Of a DNA stretch of 64,000 nt, positions 16,474-25,443 are shown in pieces. This DNA is from Couchioplanes caeruleus (GTDB lineage: Bacteria; Actinomycetota; Actinomycetes; Mycobacteriales; Micromonosporaceae). Numbering within the stretch: position 1 is the first letter of the stretch; each line of letters opens with the position of its first letter. The notes under the pieces were generated by a model. That model was not told where the DNA came from, did not search any database, and worked only from the letters and a program-made list of their open reading frames with translations. The stretch covers positions 6,754,501-6,818,500 of the forward strand of contig NZ_CP092183.1 in assembly GCF_023499255.1 (NCBI RefSeq), in the 5' to 3' direction. The translations under genes were made by a program, and so were the position numbers.

Positions 16474-16683
16474 CTACATCAGCGTGACTTCGACGGTGAA
16501 GCCGCGGGCCATCACCTTCTCGAGATGCGCGGCGTGCGCACCGAGGTACTGGATATCGCCGCTGCTCCCCTCGGTGATCACGCCGATCACCACGTAGTCT
16601 TCCGCACCTGCCGTGTCGTCCCCGCAAATGCAACACCGGATCCGCCGCGACACCGGACCGGTCCACTCGGCACCGTAGGTCAT
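16474..16683 (-). CDS. Small Cys-rich conserved-looking protein
   Basis: 69 residues. The core reads EWTGPVSRRIRCCICGDD, then DYVVIGVITEGSSGDIQYLG and AHAAHLEKVMA. CC-x-x-C and the H-x-x-H suggest a possible zinc site. Its ATG overlaps the stop of a 32-residue ORF as ATGA, and that ORF repeats its N-terminal EWTGPV..R.RCC sequence. Codon use is typical for the window, supporting translation. Function unknown. Confidence 0.55.
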   Translation of the reverse strand: MTYGAEWTGPVSRRIRCCICGDDTAGAEDYVVIGVITEGSSGDIQYLGAHAAHLEKVMARGFTVEVTLM

Positions 16684-16778
16684 TCGCGGCCCTCAAATTG
16701 AAAGCCGGACGCCATCCCGGCGCAGCACCGCATCCGCGCTGTCACCGGGCCGGTCCACTCCCGCTGCTCTGAGCTCAT
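16680..16778 (-). CDS. 32-residue mini-ORF, partial duplicate of the next gene
   Basis: Starts at the ATG 16778-16776 with the reading [20 protein letters not shown] and ends in the ATGA that starts the following gene. The stretch [13 protein letters not shown] is clearly homologous to EWTGPVSRRIRCC in that gene, so it is a tandem duplication truncated after the Cys pair. It may be a translational leader for its neighbour or simply a decayed copy. Confidence 0.45.
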   Translation of the reverse strand: MSSEQREWTGPVTARMRCCAGMASGFQFEGRE

Positions 16779-16949
16779 CACTCCCACCTTCGCCGCTTGG
16801 ATCGCACCGCGGTCGTCATCCGCGCTGACCGCGGACGCACCTCGCACGCCGGCGCGACGTACCTGTTCCCGGCGCCGAATCTAATCCTGGCCTCAGGTTG
16901 GTCGGGGAGAATGAGCGGCAAAGGCATCGACGGGAGGGGGCGGGCCGGC

Positions 16950-17642
16950 GTGCGGATCATGATCGCGGATGACGAGGCGGCCATCCGTGAGTCGCTGGAG
17001 CGGGTGCTCCAGGTCGAGGGTTACGACACCAGCATCGTCGCCAACGGTCTCGCCGTGCTCGACGGGGTCGAGGGGGTCGATGGGGACACGCTGGATCTGC
17101 TGATCCTCGACGTGATGATGCCCCGCCTCGGCGGGTTGGAGACCTGTCGGCGTCTGCGGGCCGCGGGCCGGGATCTGCCGGTGCTGATGCTGACCGCCCG
17201 TGATCAGGTCTCCGACCGGGTGGCGGGGCTGGATGCGGGCGCCGACGACTACCTACCCAAGCCGTTCGCCACCGAGGAGTTGCTGGCCCGGGTGCGGGCC
17301 CTGCTGCGCCGGCGTACGCCTGCCGACGGGGAGTCGCACGTCCTGTCGTTCGCCGACGTCCGGCTGGATCCCGACAGGTTCGAGGCGTGGCGGGGCGGGC
17401 GGCCGCTGCGCCTGACCCGGACCGAGTTCTCCCTCCTGGAGGTCCTCATGCGCAACGCGACCCGGGTCTTGACCCGCGACGCGCTGTTCGAGGCGATCTG
17501 GGGCTTCGACATGAGCGCCACCGCCAACAACCTCCAGGTGTACGTGAGCTACCTGCGCCGCAAGATGGAGGCCGAGGGCGAGCCGCGATTGATCTACACG
17601 CTGCGCGGCCTGGGATACACGTTGCGGGAGACTCCTCCGTGA
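16950..17642 (+). CDS. Response regulator, OmpR/PhoB family
   Basis: 230 residues. Receiver: [12 protein letters not shown] (acidic pair), [13 protein letters not shown] (phospho-Asp), LMLTARD, YLPKPF. Effector: winged helix with [20 protein letters not shown] and YVSYLRRKM...[10 protein letters not shown], closest in style to MprA/TcrA-like regulators. GTG at 16950 gives the conserved VRIMIADDE start and has gggaggggg 10 nt upstream; an ATG at 16911 is possible. The partner kinase overlaps as GTGA. Confidence 0.9.
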   Translation: MRIMIADDEAAIRESLERVLQVEGYDTSIVANGLAVLDGVEGVDGDTLDLLILDVMMPRLGGLETCRRLRAAGRDLPVLMLTARDQVSDRVAGLDAGADDYLPKPFATEELLARVRALLRRRTPADGESHVLSFADVRLDPDRFEAWRGGRPLRLTRTEFSLLEVLMRNATRVLTRDALFEAIWGFDMSATANNLQVYVSYLRRKMEAEGEPRLIYTLRGLGYTLRETPP

Positions 17643-19093
17643 GCGGGTCCGCCGGCCGGGAACCGCGCCGGCTGACCCGATGGTGGCGCCGGCGGTCCCT
17701 GCGGACCAGGATGACGGTGATCGCGGCGACGGCCATCGCGGTCAGCGTGTTCGTGGCCTTCCAGGTGGCCACCGAGCTGTTGGGCGGGGAGCTGCAAGAA
17801 ACCGCGAGAAATCAGCTACGCGCCGACTCCCGCGCCCTGGCGACGAACGCGGAGCGCGCCGGTCTGGCCAGGGTCGAGCTACCGCCGTATCCCGGGTCCG
17901 GTCAGCTGGTACGGGTCATCCTGCCCGACGGCTCGACCCGGACGCCGGCCGGTCAACCCGCGCTGCCCCCGGTCAGCGAGCACGCCGGGCGCGTGGCACA
18001 GGGCGGCCCGGCCGACCTGATGGAGTCGAGCGACAGCGACGAGGACGGCTACATCATCTACACGCTGCGGGCGGGCGACGGCGCGGTTCAGGTGGCCCGT
18101 GTCTCCGACGACAGCCCGATCAACCAGCTGGGTTTCGGCATGCTGCTGATCGGGCTGCTCTGCGTGGCCGGCGGCGCCCTTGTCGGGCGGACCGTGGCAC
18201 GGACCGGGCTGGCACCGATCGACCGGCTGACCGCCGCCGCGGTCCATGTCGCGCACACCCAGGACCTCGACGCCTCCATTCCGGATGAGGGCGGTGGCGA
18301 GATCCGGCGGCTGATCCAGTCGATCAACGACATGCTCACCGCGCTGCGGGAATCCCGGCAGGCCCAGCGGCTGCTCGCCGAGGACGCCGCTCACGAGCTC
18401 AAGACCCCGCTCACCAGCCTGCGCCTCAACGTCGAGCTGCTGATCCGGCTCGACCGGCGGGGCACCCTGGACAGCGCACTGCCGGCGGAGAGCCGGACCC
18501 GGCTGCTCAACGATCTCGGCGCTCAGGTCGCCGAGTTGACCACCCTTGCCGCCGAGCTGACCGACCTGGCGCGCGGTGACATCAGCGACGAGAACACCGA
18601 GGTGCTCGACCTCGCCGACGTGGTGGTGGCCGCCGTGACCCGGGCGCGTTCCCGCATGCCGGACATCGAGGTCGCGCTCGACGTGAGCTCCGTCTGGGTG
18701 AGCGGGCGTCCCGCCGCGCTCCAGCGGGCGGTGCTCAACCTCCTCGACAACGCCGGCAAGTGGTCCCCCGCGGACCAGCCGGTCCAGGTCCGGCTCCGCG
18801 CCGAGGGCACGTCGGCGGTGCTCGAGGTCGACGACGCCGGGCCGGGCATCGACGTCGCCGACGTACCGCGGGTGTTCGACCGGTTCTACCGTGCCGACAG
18901 TGCCCGGGCGCTGCCGGGATCCGGTCTGGGGCTGTCGATCGTGCAGCGGGTGGCCGACGCCCACGGCGGGCGGGCCACCGTCGCCCGCTCCGCACGCGGC
19001 GGCACGCTGCTCCGGGTCGACCTTCCGGCCGCGTCGCCGCCCGCCGCCCCGGTCGCGCCGTTCACCGCCGGGGAGGACACCGCGGTGCGCTGA
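17639..19093 (+). CDS. Sensor histidine kinase, MprB-like
   Basis: 484 residues: membrane helix ([20 protein letters not shown]), a roughly 120-residue extracytoplasmic region, a second helix ([17 protein letters not shown]), HAMP, H-box [18 protein letters not shown]-box LLDNAGKW, G1 DDAGPGID and G2 [12 protein letters not shown] start overlaps the regulator stop (GTGA). Order and features resemble MprAB-type envelope-stress pairs. The convergent neighbour is an MMPL exporter, a possible target but with no operator evidence. Confidence 0.92.
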   Translation: MSGSAGREPRRLTRWWRRRSLRTRMTVIAATAIAVSVFVAFQVATELLGGELQETARNQLRADSRALATNAERAGLARVELPPYPGSGQLVRVILPDGSTRTPAGQPALPPVSEHAGRVAQGGPADLMESSDSDEDGYIIYTLRAGDGAVQVARVSDDSPINQLGFGMLLIGLLCVAGGALVGRTVARTGLAPIDRLTAAAVHVAHTQDLDASIPDEGGGEIRRLIQSINDMLTALRESRQAQRLLAEDAAHELKTPLTSLRLNVELLIRLDRRGTLDSALPAESRTRLLNDLGAQVAELTTLAAELTDLARGDISDENTEVLDLADVVVAAVTRARSRMPDIEVALDVSSVWVSGRPAALQRAVLNLLDNAGKWSPADQPVQVRLRAEGTSAVLEVDDAGPGIDVADVPRVFDRFYRADSARALPGSGLGLSIVQRVADAHGGRATVARSARGGTLLRVDLPAASPPAAPVAPFTAGEDTAVR

Positions 19094-19149
19094 TCCACCC
19101 CTGTGGTGCGGCGCAGGGACAAGGGACTGCGGCCTCCGGCCCCATGAAA

Positions 19150-19181
19150 GATCCGGGACGGGCTGAACCCCGTCCCAGATC
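19150..19181. terminator. Bidirectional intrinsic terminator-like hairpin
   Basis: gggacggg (19155-19162) pairs with cccgtccc (19169-19176) around a 6-nt loop, and flanking gatc copies extend the stem. It separates the histidine kinase gene (stop 19093) from the convergent MMPL gene (stop 19200). No long T-run, as usual for actinobacteria. Confidence 0.65.
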
Positions 19182-19199
19182 TCGTCCGTGCCGCCGCGT

Positions 19200-21344
19200 T
19201 CACCGTTGCAGCACGGGCTCCTCGTCGTGGGCGAGCGCCCGGTGCCCGGTCGGCGGCTCCGCCGCTGGACGCGACAGCCGGCTCGGCCACCAGATCCGCC
19301 GGCCGATCACCAGGGTGAGGGCGGGCACCAGGACCGACCGCACCAGCAGGGCGTCGAGCAGCACGCCGAAGGCGACCAGGAACCCGACCTCGATCAGCAT
19401 CACCAGCGGAAGGGTGGCGAGGACCGCGAAGGTGGCCGCCAGGACCAGGCCGGCCGAGGTGATGACGCCACCGGTGGCCGAGAGGGCTTTGAGCATGCCC
19501 CCTCGGGTGCCGAGACGTACGGTCTCTTCCCGGGCCCGGCTGGTCAGGAAGATGTTGTAGTCGACGCCGAGCGCGACCAGGAACATGAATGCCAGCAGCG
19601 GAACCGAGGAGTCGATGCCCTTGAACCCGAGGATCGTGTCGAAGATGAACACGCTGCCGCCGAAGGCGGCGGCGAATGAGACGATCACGGTGGCCATCAG
19701 GACCAGCGGGGCCGCGATCGCGCGCAGCAGCAGCCCGAGGATGATCAGTACGACGGCGAGCACCAGCGGGATCACCAGCTTCTCGTCGCGGCTGGTGGTC
19801 ACCTCGGTGTCGAGGTTCTCGGCACTCGGCCCGCCGACGATCGCCTCCGCCCCGTTCACCGTGTGCACGGCGGTGCGCACCCGCTTGATCGTGTCGTACT
19901 CTGCGACGGTGTCCGGCGCGTCCGTCGGGAACACGGAGATGGTGGACCAGCCACCGCTGGTCTGCTCCGGGACGGCCATGGCCACACCGCGGGTGCCCTT
20001 GACGATGCCGAGCACCCGCTCCTGGTACGCCGGCCGCGTGAAGATCGTCATCGGCTGGCCGCCGAGCTCCGGGAAGTGCTGGCGTAGGACGGTGAAGCCG
20101 GTGACCGACTCCGGCGCGGACAGGAACTGGTCCTGTTCCCGCAGGGCGCCGGTGTTGCCCGCCAGCCCGACGGCGAGCACGCCGAGGATTCCGAGCGAGC
20201 CGAGCGTCGCCACCCACCGGCGGCGGCTGATGGCGGTGCCGAGCCGTTCCCACAGCCCCGGCTTCTGCGCCACGGCCGTGCCGAACCGCGGGATGGCCGG
20301 CCAGAAGATCCGCCTGCCGAGCACCACGAGCACCGCTGGGAACAGCGTCAGCATGGCCACCAGCGCGCACAGGATGCCGGCCGCCCCGATCGGGCCCAGC
20401 CCGCTGGTGCTGTTCAGGTCTGCGGCGAGCAGGCAGAGCAGGCCGGCGACCACGGTGGCCGCGGACGCGACGATGGCCGGCGCCGCGCCGCGTAGCGCGT
20501 GGACCATCGCGACCCGGACGTTCTCGTGGTGGTGCAGTGCCTCCCGGTACCGGGATATGAGCAATAGCGCGTAGTCCGTCCCGACGCCGAAGACCAGGAT
20601 CGTCAGCAGCGCCGAGTTCTGGTCGTTGACCACGATGCCGAAGCCTTTGACGAGCAGGTAGACGGTCGCCATCGCGGTCAGTGCGGCCGCGCCCACGACC
20701 ACCAGCGGGATGAACCACAACACCGGGCTGCGGTACGTGAGGATGAGCAGGAGCGTGACGACGACGACGGTGGTGAGGAGGACCTGCGTGTCGACGCCGT
20801 CGAAGATGGCGTCCATGTCGCCGTCGACCGCGGCCGGGCCGGTCACGTCGAGTTCCAGGCCGGCGGGGCGGTCCTTCGCAGCGTCACGCAACGGGCCGAC
20901 GATGGCCTCCGGCGCGCCGTAGGTCGTGCTCACCTGGAGGGTGAACATCATCGCCTTGCCGTCGGTGGAGAGTCTCGTCGGCGGGCCCTCGTCCTCACCG
21001 CTGGCCGCCGACGTCGGCGGATACCGCTTGGCGAGGGACTTGAACTGGCGATCGACCGACGCACGGTCGGCGTCGGTCATGCCGCCGGCACGGTGGTACA
21101 CGAAGACGAACGTGTTGTCCTCACCGCCCGGGAGCCTGTCCTCCAGAACCGCGACCTTGGTTGACTCGGCACTGGCCGGCAGGGTGTCCACGGCTTTGTC
21201 GGTGGTAACGGAACTCAGCTTTCCGCTCAGCGGCACCATGACCGCCGCCAGTGCCAACCACAATCCGATCACCAACCACGGCACCCACCGGCCTGCCAAC
21301 CGACCGGGCGGCGCTTCCTTGGACGGCGCAGCGTTGACTGCCAT
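19200..21344 (-). CDS. MMPL/RND-family transporter
   Basis: 714 residues with 12 membrane segments in two halves, each preceded by a large external loop. Characteristic elements are FGVGTDYALLLISRYREAL in the first half and ALGVDYNIFLTSRAREE in the second; these are the TM4/TM10 regions with the proton-relay Asp-Tyr pairs of MMPL proteins. Homologues export lipids or drugs. aggagg lies 6 nt before the ATG at 21344. A 41-bp sequence at 21394-21434 upstream is shared with the promoter region of the LuxR-type regulator at 23.6 kb, suggesting common control. Confidence 0.92.
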   Translation of the reverse strand: MAVNAAPSKEAPPGRLAGRWVPWLVIGLWLALAAVMVPLSGKLSSVTTDKAVDTLPASAESTKVAVLEDRLPGGEDNTFVFVYHRAGGMTDADRASVDRQFKSLAKRYPPTSAASGEDEGPPTRLSTDGKAMMFTLQVSTTYGAPEAIVGPLRDAAKDRPAGLELDVTGPAAVDGDMDAIFDGVDTQVLLTTVVVVTLLLILTYRSPVLWFIPLVVVGAAALTAMATVYLLVKGFGIVVNDQNSALLTILVFGVGTDYALLLISRYREALHHHENVRVAMVHALRGAAPAIVASAATVVAGLLCLLAADLNSTSGLGPIGAAGILCALVAMLTLFPAVLVVLGRRIFWPAIPRFGTAVAQKPGLWERLGTAISRRRWVATLGSLGILGVLAVGLAGNTGALREQDQFLSAPESVTGFTVLRQHFPELGGQPMTIFTRPAYQERVLGIVKGTRGVAMAVPEQTSGGWSTISVFPTDAPDTVAEYDTIKRVRTAVHTVNGAEAIVGGPSAENLDTEVTTSRDEKLVIPLVLAVVLIILGLLLRAIAAPLVLMATVIVSFAAAFGGSVFIFDTILGFKGIDSSVPLLAFMFLVALGVDYNIFLTSRAREETVRLGTRGGMLKALSATGGVITSAGLVLAATFAVLATLPLVMLIEVGFLVAFGVLLDALLVRSVLVPALTLVIGRRIWWPSRLSRPAAEPPTGHRALAHDEEPVLQR

Positions 21345-21393
21345 CAATAGCCTCCTACATACGAGTTGCGTCGCTCATGTGAGGCCGATTTCG

Positions 21394-21434
21394 TACCGAG
21401 CGAACCTGAGACGATCGTTAATGCGGTGCTCAGG
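21394..21434. promoter_or_regulatory. Promoter-region repeat, copy 1 (upstream of MMPL)
   Basis: Begins taccgagcgaacctgagacg. Its first 27 bases match a sequence at 23755-23781 in 24 of 27 positions; both end with ctcagg, forming a cctgag...ctcagg inverted repeat. The copy lies 50 bp upstream of the MMPL start in the same relative orientation as the copy ahead of the LuxR-type gene. Candidate regulator site or shared promoter. Confidence 0.5.
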
Positions 21435-21515
21435 ACGGGTGGCCGAACCAGGTGCCCGGCGCACGCACCAGCGTGGGGGCGTCGAGGTCCTGCTCGGCAG
21501 ACGCTCCGGAAGGTA

Positions 21516-21527
21516 GTACCGCGGTAC
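21516..21527. promoter_or_regulatory. 12-bp palindrome gtaccgcggtac
   Basis: A perfect palindrome in the divergent intergenic region between the MMPL gene and the monooxygenase gene, 70 bp upstream of the latter. It resembles TetR-like operators in size, but no adjacent TetR gene is present, so the role is open. Confidence 0.3.
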
Positions 21528-21583
21528 CGCCTCCCTCCCGACGATGACGACCGCAGTACGACGAAACGGGACGGAATCGGTCC

Positions 21584-21589
21584 TAGCGT
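21584..21589 (+). promoter_or_regulatory. -10 hexamer tagcgt for a probably leaderless monooxygenase mRNA
   Basis: tagcgt ends 7 nt before the ATG at 21597 and no Shine-Dalgarno sequence precedes that ATG. Transcription would begin at or next to the A of the start codon, as in the many leaderless actinobacterial transcripts. No clear -35 box is seen. Confidence 0.4.
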
Positions 21590-21596
21590 TCGGGTT

Positions 21597-22799
21597 ATGA
21601 GGAAAGCTGACAGTCCACGGTGGAACGTCGGAGCGGCCACCATGACGCTGGTGACGACGTTCGCTGCCGTCACCGCCTGCGGGTCGAACGCCGACAGCGC
21701 GACGCCCCCAGCGGCCGCCACGCACAGCGGGCACGCGGGCGGATCATCCGCCCCGCCGCAGCCGTTGCGGGCCGGCGAGCGGTTCCTGGACCTGAAGATG
21801 GCCGAGGCCTACACGCCCGTGCCGCCGCAGGGCGGCACGGACGAGTACCGGTGCCAGCTGGTCGATCCAGGTCTGACCAAGGGGGCCTTCCTGACCGGAA
21901 CCCAGTTCATGCCGGAGAACGTCGCCATCGCGCACCACGCCATCGTGTACGCGGTGCCGCCGGGCGGCGCCGCCGCGGTGCGCGAGCAGGACGCGAAGAC
22001 CCCCGGCCCCGGCTGGCAGTGTTTCGGTGGGACCGGCGTGGCCGGCGCCGAGGTCGAAGAGGGGGACGCGGCGTGGGTGGACACCTGGGCGCCGGGTGCC
22101 ACGGAGACGCTGATCGACCAGGACGCCGGCTACAAGCTGGAGCCGGGCAGCCTGCTCATCATGCAGATCCACTACAACCTGCTCGCGACCGGCGGCAAGC
22201 CGGCCGGGCCGGACCGCTCGGCGGTGCGGTTGAGGCTCACGGACGGCACACCGCAAACCCGGGAACTCGAAACGTGGCCGGTCGACGCGCCGACCGAACT
22301 GCCCTGCGCGGCCGACGAGTCGGGGCCGCTCTGTGACCGAGCGGCCTCGATCGCGGACGTGACGAAGCGGTTCGGGCGGGACGTCGGCGAAATGGCGGAC
22401 CGCCAGGTGAGGGAATGCGACCGGGGCGTGCCGAAGCCCGGTAACACCCAGACCTGCGACCACAAGGTGGAGGCGCCGATGACGCTGTACGCCGGTTTCG
22501 GCCACATGCACATGCTCGGGCGGGCCATCAAGGTCGAACTCAACCCGGGCACGCCGAGGGCCAAGGTCGTACTGGACGTACCGCAGTTCGACTTCGACAA
22601 CCAGCGGCTGGTGCAGCTGCCGACGCCGGTGGAGATCGGTCCGGGGGACACACTGCGGGTGACGTGTACGCACGACGCGGGGCTGCGTAGACAGCTGCCG
22701 CAACTGAAGACGCTGCCGCCGCGCTACGTGGTGTGGGGCGACGGCACCAGCGACGAAATGTGCATCGGCATCATGACGGTTTCCCCCCGCAGACCCTGA
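21597..22799 (+). CDS. Exported copper type II, ascorbate-dependent (PHM/DBM-like) monooxygenase
   Basis: 400 residues. A signal with lipobox-like TACGS near residue 28 suggests a surface lipoprotein, followed by a Ser/Ala/Pro linker. Copper ligands expected from peptidylglycine alpha-hydroxylating monooxygenase are all recognisable: the His pair in AIAHHAIVYAV and the His of MQIHYNL for CuH, and the H-x-H of GHMHMLGR plus Met in TSDEMCIGIM for CuM. Substrate unknown; eukaryotic relatives hydroxylate peptides or catecholamines. Probably leaderless. Transcribed divergently from the MMPL gene; a strong hairpin follows. Confidence 0.8.
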   Translation: MRKADSPRWNVGAATMTLVTTFAAVTACGSNADSATPPAAATHSGHAGGSSAPPQPLRAGERFLDLKMAEAYTPVPPQGGTDEYRCQLVDPGLTKGAFLTGTQFMPENVAIAHHAIVYAVPPGGAAAVREQDAKTPGPGWQCFGGTGVAGAEVEEGDAAWVDTWAPGATETLIDQDAGYKLEPGSLLIMQIHYNLLATGGKPAGPDRSAVRLRLTDGTPQTRELETWPVDAPTELPCAADESGPLCDRAASIADVTKRFGRDVGEMADRQVRECDRGVPKPGNTQTCDHKVEAPMTLYAGFGHMHMLGRAIKVELNPGTPRAKVVLDVPQFDFDNQRLVQLPTPVEIGPGDTLRVTCTHDAGLRRQLPQLKTLPPRYVVWGDGTSDEMCIGIMTVSPRRP

Positions 22800-22804
22800 C
22801 GAAG

Positions 22805-22836
22805 CGCGGACGTGCATGAGGTCACGCACGTCCGCG
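22805..22836 (+). terminator. Intrinsic terminator-like hairpin after the monooxygenase gene
   Basis: cgcggacgtgc (22805-22815) and gcacgtccgcg (22826-22836) form an 11-bp perfect stem with a 10-nt loop, 5 nt after the stop codon. Confidence 0.7.
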
Positions 22837-22960
22837 CGGCACTCGTACCCGTTGGGGCGGTGACGCGGGCGGCTGCCCTCCGACCGGGCAGCGGAGCGGA
22901 TCGGTCCGCAGTGGCTGGGAAACTACGGTCGCGCCCCCGACCGAAGCGCGAGATCAAGCG

Positions 22961-23626
22961 CTAGACCGGCCGGGTGAGTCTCAGGTTGTAGGCGAGGATG
23001 ACGGCCTGGACCCGGTCCCTTGCGCCAATCTTGGCAAGAACCCGCCCGACGTGGGTCTTCACCGTCGACTCCGACAGCTCGAACCGTCGCGCGATCTCGC
23101 CATTGGTGAGGCCCTGCCCGATGGCCACGAGGACCTCGCGCTCGCGGCCGGTCAGCAAACCCAGCCGGGGATCCTCCCGCACGCGCCCGCACAGGTCATC
23201 GTCGAGCCGGTCGGCGACCGCGTCGAGCAGCCGCCGAGTCAGCGACGGCGCGATCACCGCGTCCCCGGCGGCGACGGCCCGGATGCCGGCGAGCAGCTCC
23301 TCCGGGCGGATGTCCTTGAGCAGGAAACCGCTCGCCCCGGCCCGCAACGCGGCGAACGCGTACCGGTCCAGATCGAACGTCGCCAGCACCAGGACCCGCG
23401 ACCGGCCACCGGCGGCCACGACCCGCCGGGTCGCCTCAATCCCGTCGACGCCCGGGATACGCATGTCCATCAGCACGACGTCGGGCCGCACCTCCGTGAT
23501 CCGCCGAACGGCCTCAGAGCCATTCTCGGCCTCACCGACGATCTCGGTGTCGGGCGCGCTCTCGAGCAGCACCCGAAACCCGAGGCGCTGCAACGGCTGA
23601 GCGTCCACCACGAGCACAGAAATCAT
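22961..23626 (-). CDS. Response regulator, NarL/LuxR family (orphan)
   Basis: 221 residues: receiver (ISVLVVDAQPLQRLG; phospho-Asp in VVLMDMRIPG; Lys in FLLKDI) and a LuxR helix-turn-helix (LTGREREVLVAIGQGLTNGE, STVKTHVGRVLAKIG). The usual Asp-Asp metal pair after the first strand is Asp-Ala, which may weaken Mg2+-dependent phosphorylation. No kinase gene adjoins it. A copy of the 41-bp promoter repeat sits 129 bp upstream, the same sequence as upstream of the MMPL gene, making this protein the first candidate for binding it. Confidence 0.88.
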   Translation of the reverse strand: MISVLVVDAQPLQRLGFRVLLESAPDTEIVGEAENGSEAVRRITEVRPDVVLMDMRIPGVDGIEATRRVVAAGGRSRVLVLATFDLDRYAFAALRAGASGFLLKDIRPEELLAGIRAVAAGDAVIAPSLTRRLLDAVADRLDDDLCGRVREDPRLGLLTGREREVLVAIGQGLTNGEIARRFELSESTVKTHVGRVLAKIGARDRVQAVILAYNLRLTRPV

Positions 23627-23754
23627 GAATGGCTGCCTTTCCCGGTCATGCCCGTCCGCTGCAGGGCCGACGCTGACCGTGCCGCCGTGAAACGCGGCGC
23701 ATTCGGCCGTACCGGCGCGGCCGAGACCCGCGTCGCCCGGCGATGCCTACGTCA

Positions 23755-23796
23755 TACCGAGCAATCCTGAGACGACCGTTAAAACGGGCGCTCAGG
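23755..23796. promoter_or_regulatory. Promoter-region repeat, copy 2 (upstream of the LuxR-type regulator)
   Basis: Begins taccgagcaatcctgagacg and ends gcgctcagg. It includes a ccgtt-aa-aacgg hairpin absent from copy 1. See copy 1 at 21394. The relative orientation and the presence before a regulator gene suggest autoregulation. Confidence 0.5.
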
Positions 23797-24441
23797 CCGG
23801 TCAACCATCGGGGCGGGTTCGTCGATGGGCGTTGTCGTACAAGACGACTAAGACGCCGGCTGCACCCTCGCGACCCCTCGCTACGCGTGACACCAAGGAC
23901 TTCATCGACACCGGCATCTCGCTCATCGGCCCGTCGCAGGAACACCCAACCGAAACACCAGCGCGATCACCGACCTGGAATCCGGCGCCGGTCAGCAATG
24001 GGCGGGCGGGACTCGAACCCGCGACCAAGGTCCACGAGAGAGCCCTTCCAGCTCTTCTGCAGCCTCTACCTGCAACTCTGCTAGAGGGATACGAGGCGCA
24101 GCCGGCGGACATCACTCCAGTGCCAGCACTCCCCTATCAAAGTGCGGTGCCGCCCGACGAGTGCGTACGTGGCCGGTTGACCTTCGCTCCCCGAAGAACA
24201 GTCCCATGTCGGAGATTCGCCTCATCGAGGACGCGCCCTTTCGGCCCGGAGACGGTACCTGGGACCCGGCGTCAGACAGGCTTCGCAAACCCGACCCTGG
24301 CACCGGGGGCCGTCGTAATGGGAATCTTCGCCGAGTGAGCCGGCAATCACGGCATGACGTCAAAGCGCATAGTCTGGCTACTGGCTCGACGGGGTCAGCA
24401 ACAATGCCAGGTGCAAGGGCGACAACGGACTCCGTCATCCC
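23797..24441. other. Gene-poor stretch, no convincing coding sequence
   Basis: About 650 bp of lower-than-average GC. Several open frames exist on both strands but none has family-like composition or a ribosome site. It contains the 27-bp tRNA-3'-end repeat (24000-24026) and a tRNA-like fold around it. Confidence 0.5.
24000..24026 (-). repeat. 27-bp copy of tRNA 3' end (att-like repeat or tRNA relic)
   Basis: Exact match to 25446-25472, the T-arm and acceptor strand of the tRNA-Met-type gene. Upstream of it on the minus strand a 5-bp stem agagc/gctct with a 7-nt loop can form, but the loop lacks U33 and no matching 5' acceptor strand exists, so it is not a working tRNA. Either an attachment-site duplicate left by an integrative element or a degraded tRNA gene. 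Confidence 0.5.
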
Positions 24442-24771
24442 CTACAGGAATCTAGTGTTCGACCACTTCCAGGACTTGACCGCTTTGAGCTCCTCCCGCC
24501 AGCGTTGGCGAACCTCTGGCGAATCCTCCCAGTCTCGTCCCTCAAACCGGGACGGCAAGCGGGTGTCTGCACCTACAACCAAGACCGTCAGGTCCGGCTC
24601 CTCGTTCTCAGCGCAGTCCTCGTAGATCCTCTGGAGGAAACGCCCTTGGTTCTGATACCCGCCCCCGAACCTCTGGTGCAGGTCGCCATACGTGGGGAGG
24701 CTCGCATCGGGCCGCCCGATCACCCCGATCAGGTAGCTCCGAATCATGAGGTTTCGCACGTCTAGAGCCAT
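24442..24771 (-). CDS. Hypothetical protein
   Basis: 109 residues from the ATG at 24771. The middle reads LPTYGDLHQRFGGGYQNQG then PDLTVLVVGADTRLPSRF, which follows the pattern of a small domain (Y-x-x-L...G...PxLTxLVV) found in assorted actinobacterial and phage-associated proteins. No enzymatic residues can be named. It is the only plausible gene between the two tRNA-3'-end repeats and its GC is lower than its surroundings. The Shine-Dalgarno is weak, so the start is uncertain. Confidence 0.5.
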   Translation of the reverse strand: MALDVRNLMIRSYLIGVIGRPDASLPTYGDLHQRFGGGYQNQGRFLQRIYEDCAENEEPDLTVLVVGADTRLPSRFEGRDWEDSPEVRQRWREELKAVKSWKWSNTRFL

Positions 24772-25443
24772 GATCCAAAGGTCGCATACCTCGGTGGCGC
24801 CGTCTCCCTTATCGGTGACTTGCCGGTCTTGAACCGTCCCCGGAGCCTGAGCGCTTCCGTCGAGCATGGTCGAAATGGGTTCCGGTCCGCATCGGGTGGA
24901 ACGCCGGCCCATGCGAGCACTTGCGGCGCCGGCAGATTTAGCGCGCGACCGGTTGCGCCTCGCTCGCTTGGCACGCTTCGATCCCGAGAGGCACCCGCGC
25001 AGAGCTGAAAACAAAATCGTGCAACCCGGTGGATCACCCGGCGCGGCGGCGCAAACCGGCCGGCGACGCGCAATTCAGGAAGGTCCATGACGTAGCTAGG
25101 ACGTTCTCTAGCTGCGTCTACTCCCACGTCTTTCGTGGCACGATCGTCTTCAGAGGCAAGAGTGAGCCAGATTTCGTGCCACGTGTCGAGCCACGCCGGA
25201 TATGCGGATCTGCACGTCAGCCGGTCCAGTCCCCATAGCTCACCTGCAACACTGAAAGCTTTCGGAAGGCACCCGCGCACCGGGTGCCTTCGCCCGCTGC
25301 GAGCCAGCCTCGAACCTTTCGCGTCGTCCCGAGGCCCGGCAAATCGCACGGGCAATCAGCGCAGCCAGCAACGGCGTGCAGGCGGGCCGTCCAGCGCCAC
25401 CACCGTAACGTGGGGTCTGGGGGTCGCCCCCAGGCAAGTAGGG
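24772..25443. other. Intergenic stretch without a convincing gene
   Basis: About 670 bp between the hypothetical gene and tRNA-Met. It holds a palindrome and a strong hairpin near 25254-25291; otherwise no coding signature or family-like frame is seen on either strand. Confidence 0.5.
25254..25291. terminator. Palindrome plus 11-bp hairpin
   Basis: gaaagctttc (25254-25263) is a perfect 10-bp palindrome. gaaggcacccg (25265-25275) pairs with cgggtgccttc (25281-25291) over a 5-nt loop. The pair lies 150 bp downstream of the tRNA on the minus strand and could terminate its transcript, though no T-run follows. Confidence 0.45.

Noticed and set aside
24000..24087. A second functional tRNA
   Set aside because: T-arm and an anticodon-like stem are present, but the loop lacks U33, the 5' acceptor strand does not pair and the D-arm is irregular.
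24762..25355. Minus-strand ORF of 197 codons between the hypothetical gene and tRNA-Met
   Set aside because: No family-like motif, spans hairpins and poor codon bias; treated as noncoding.
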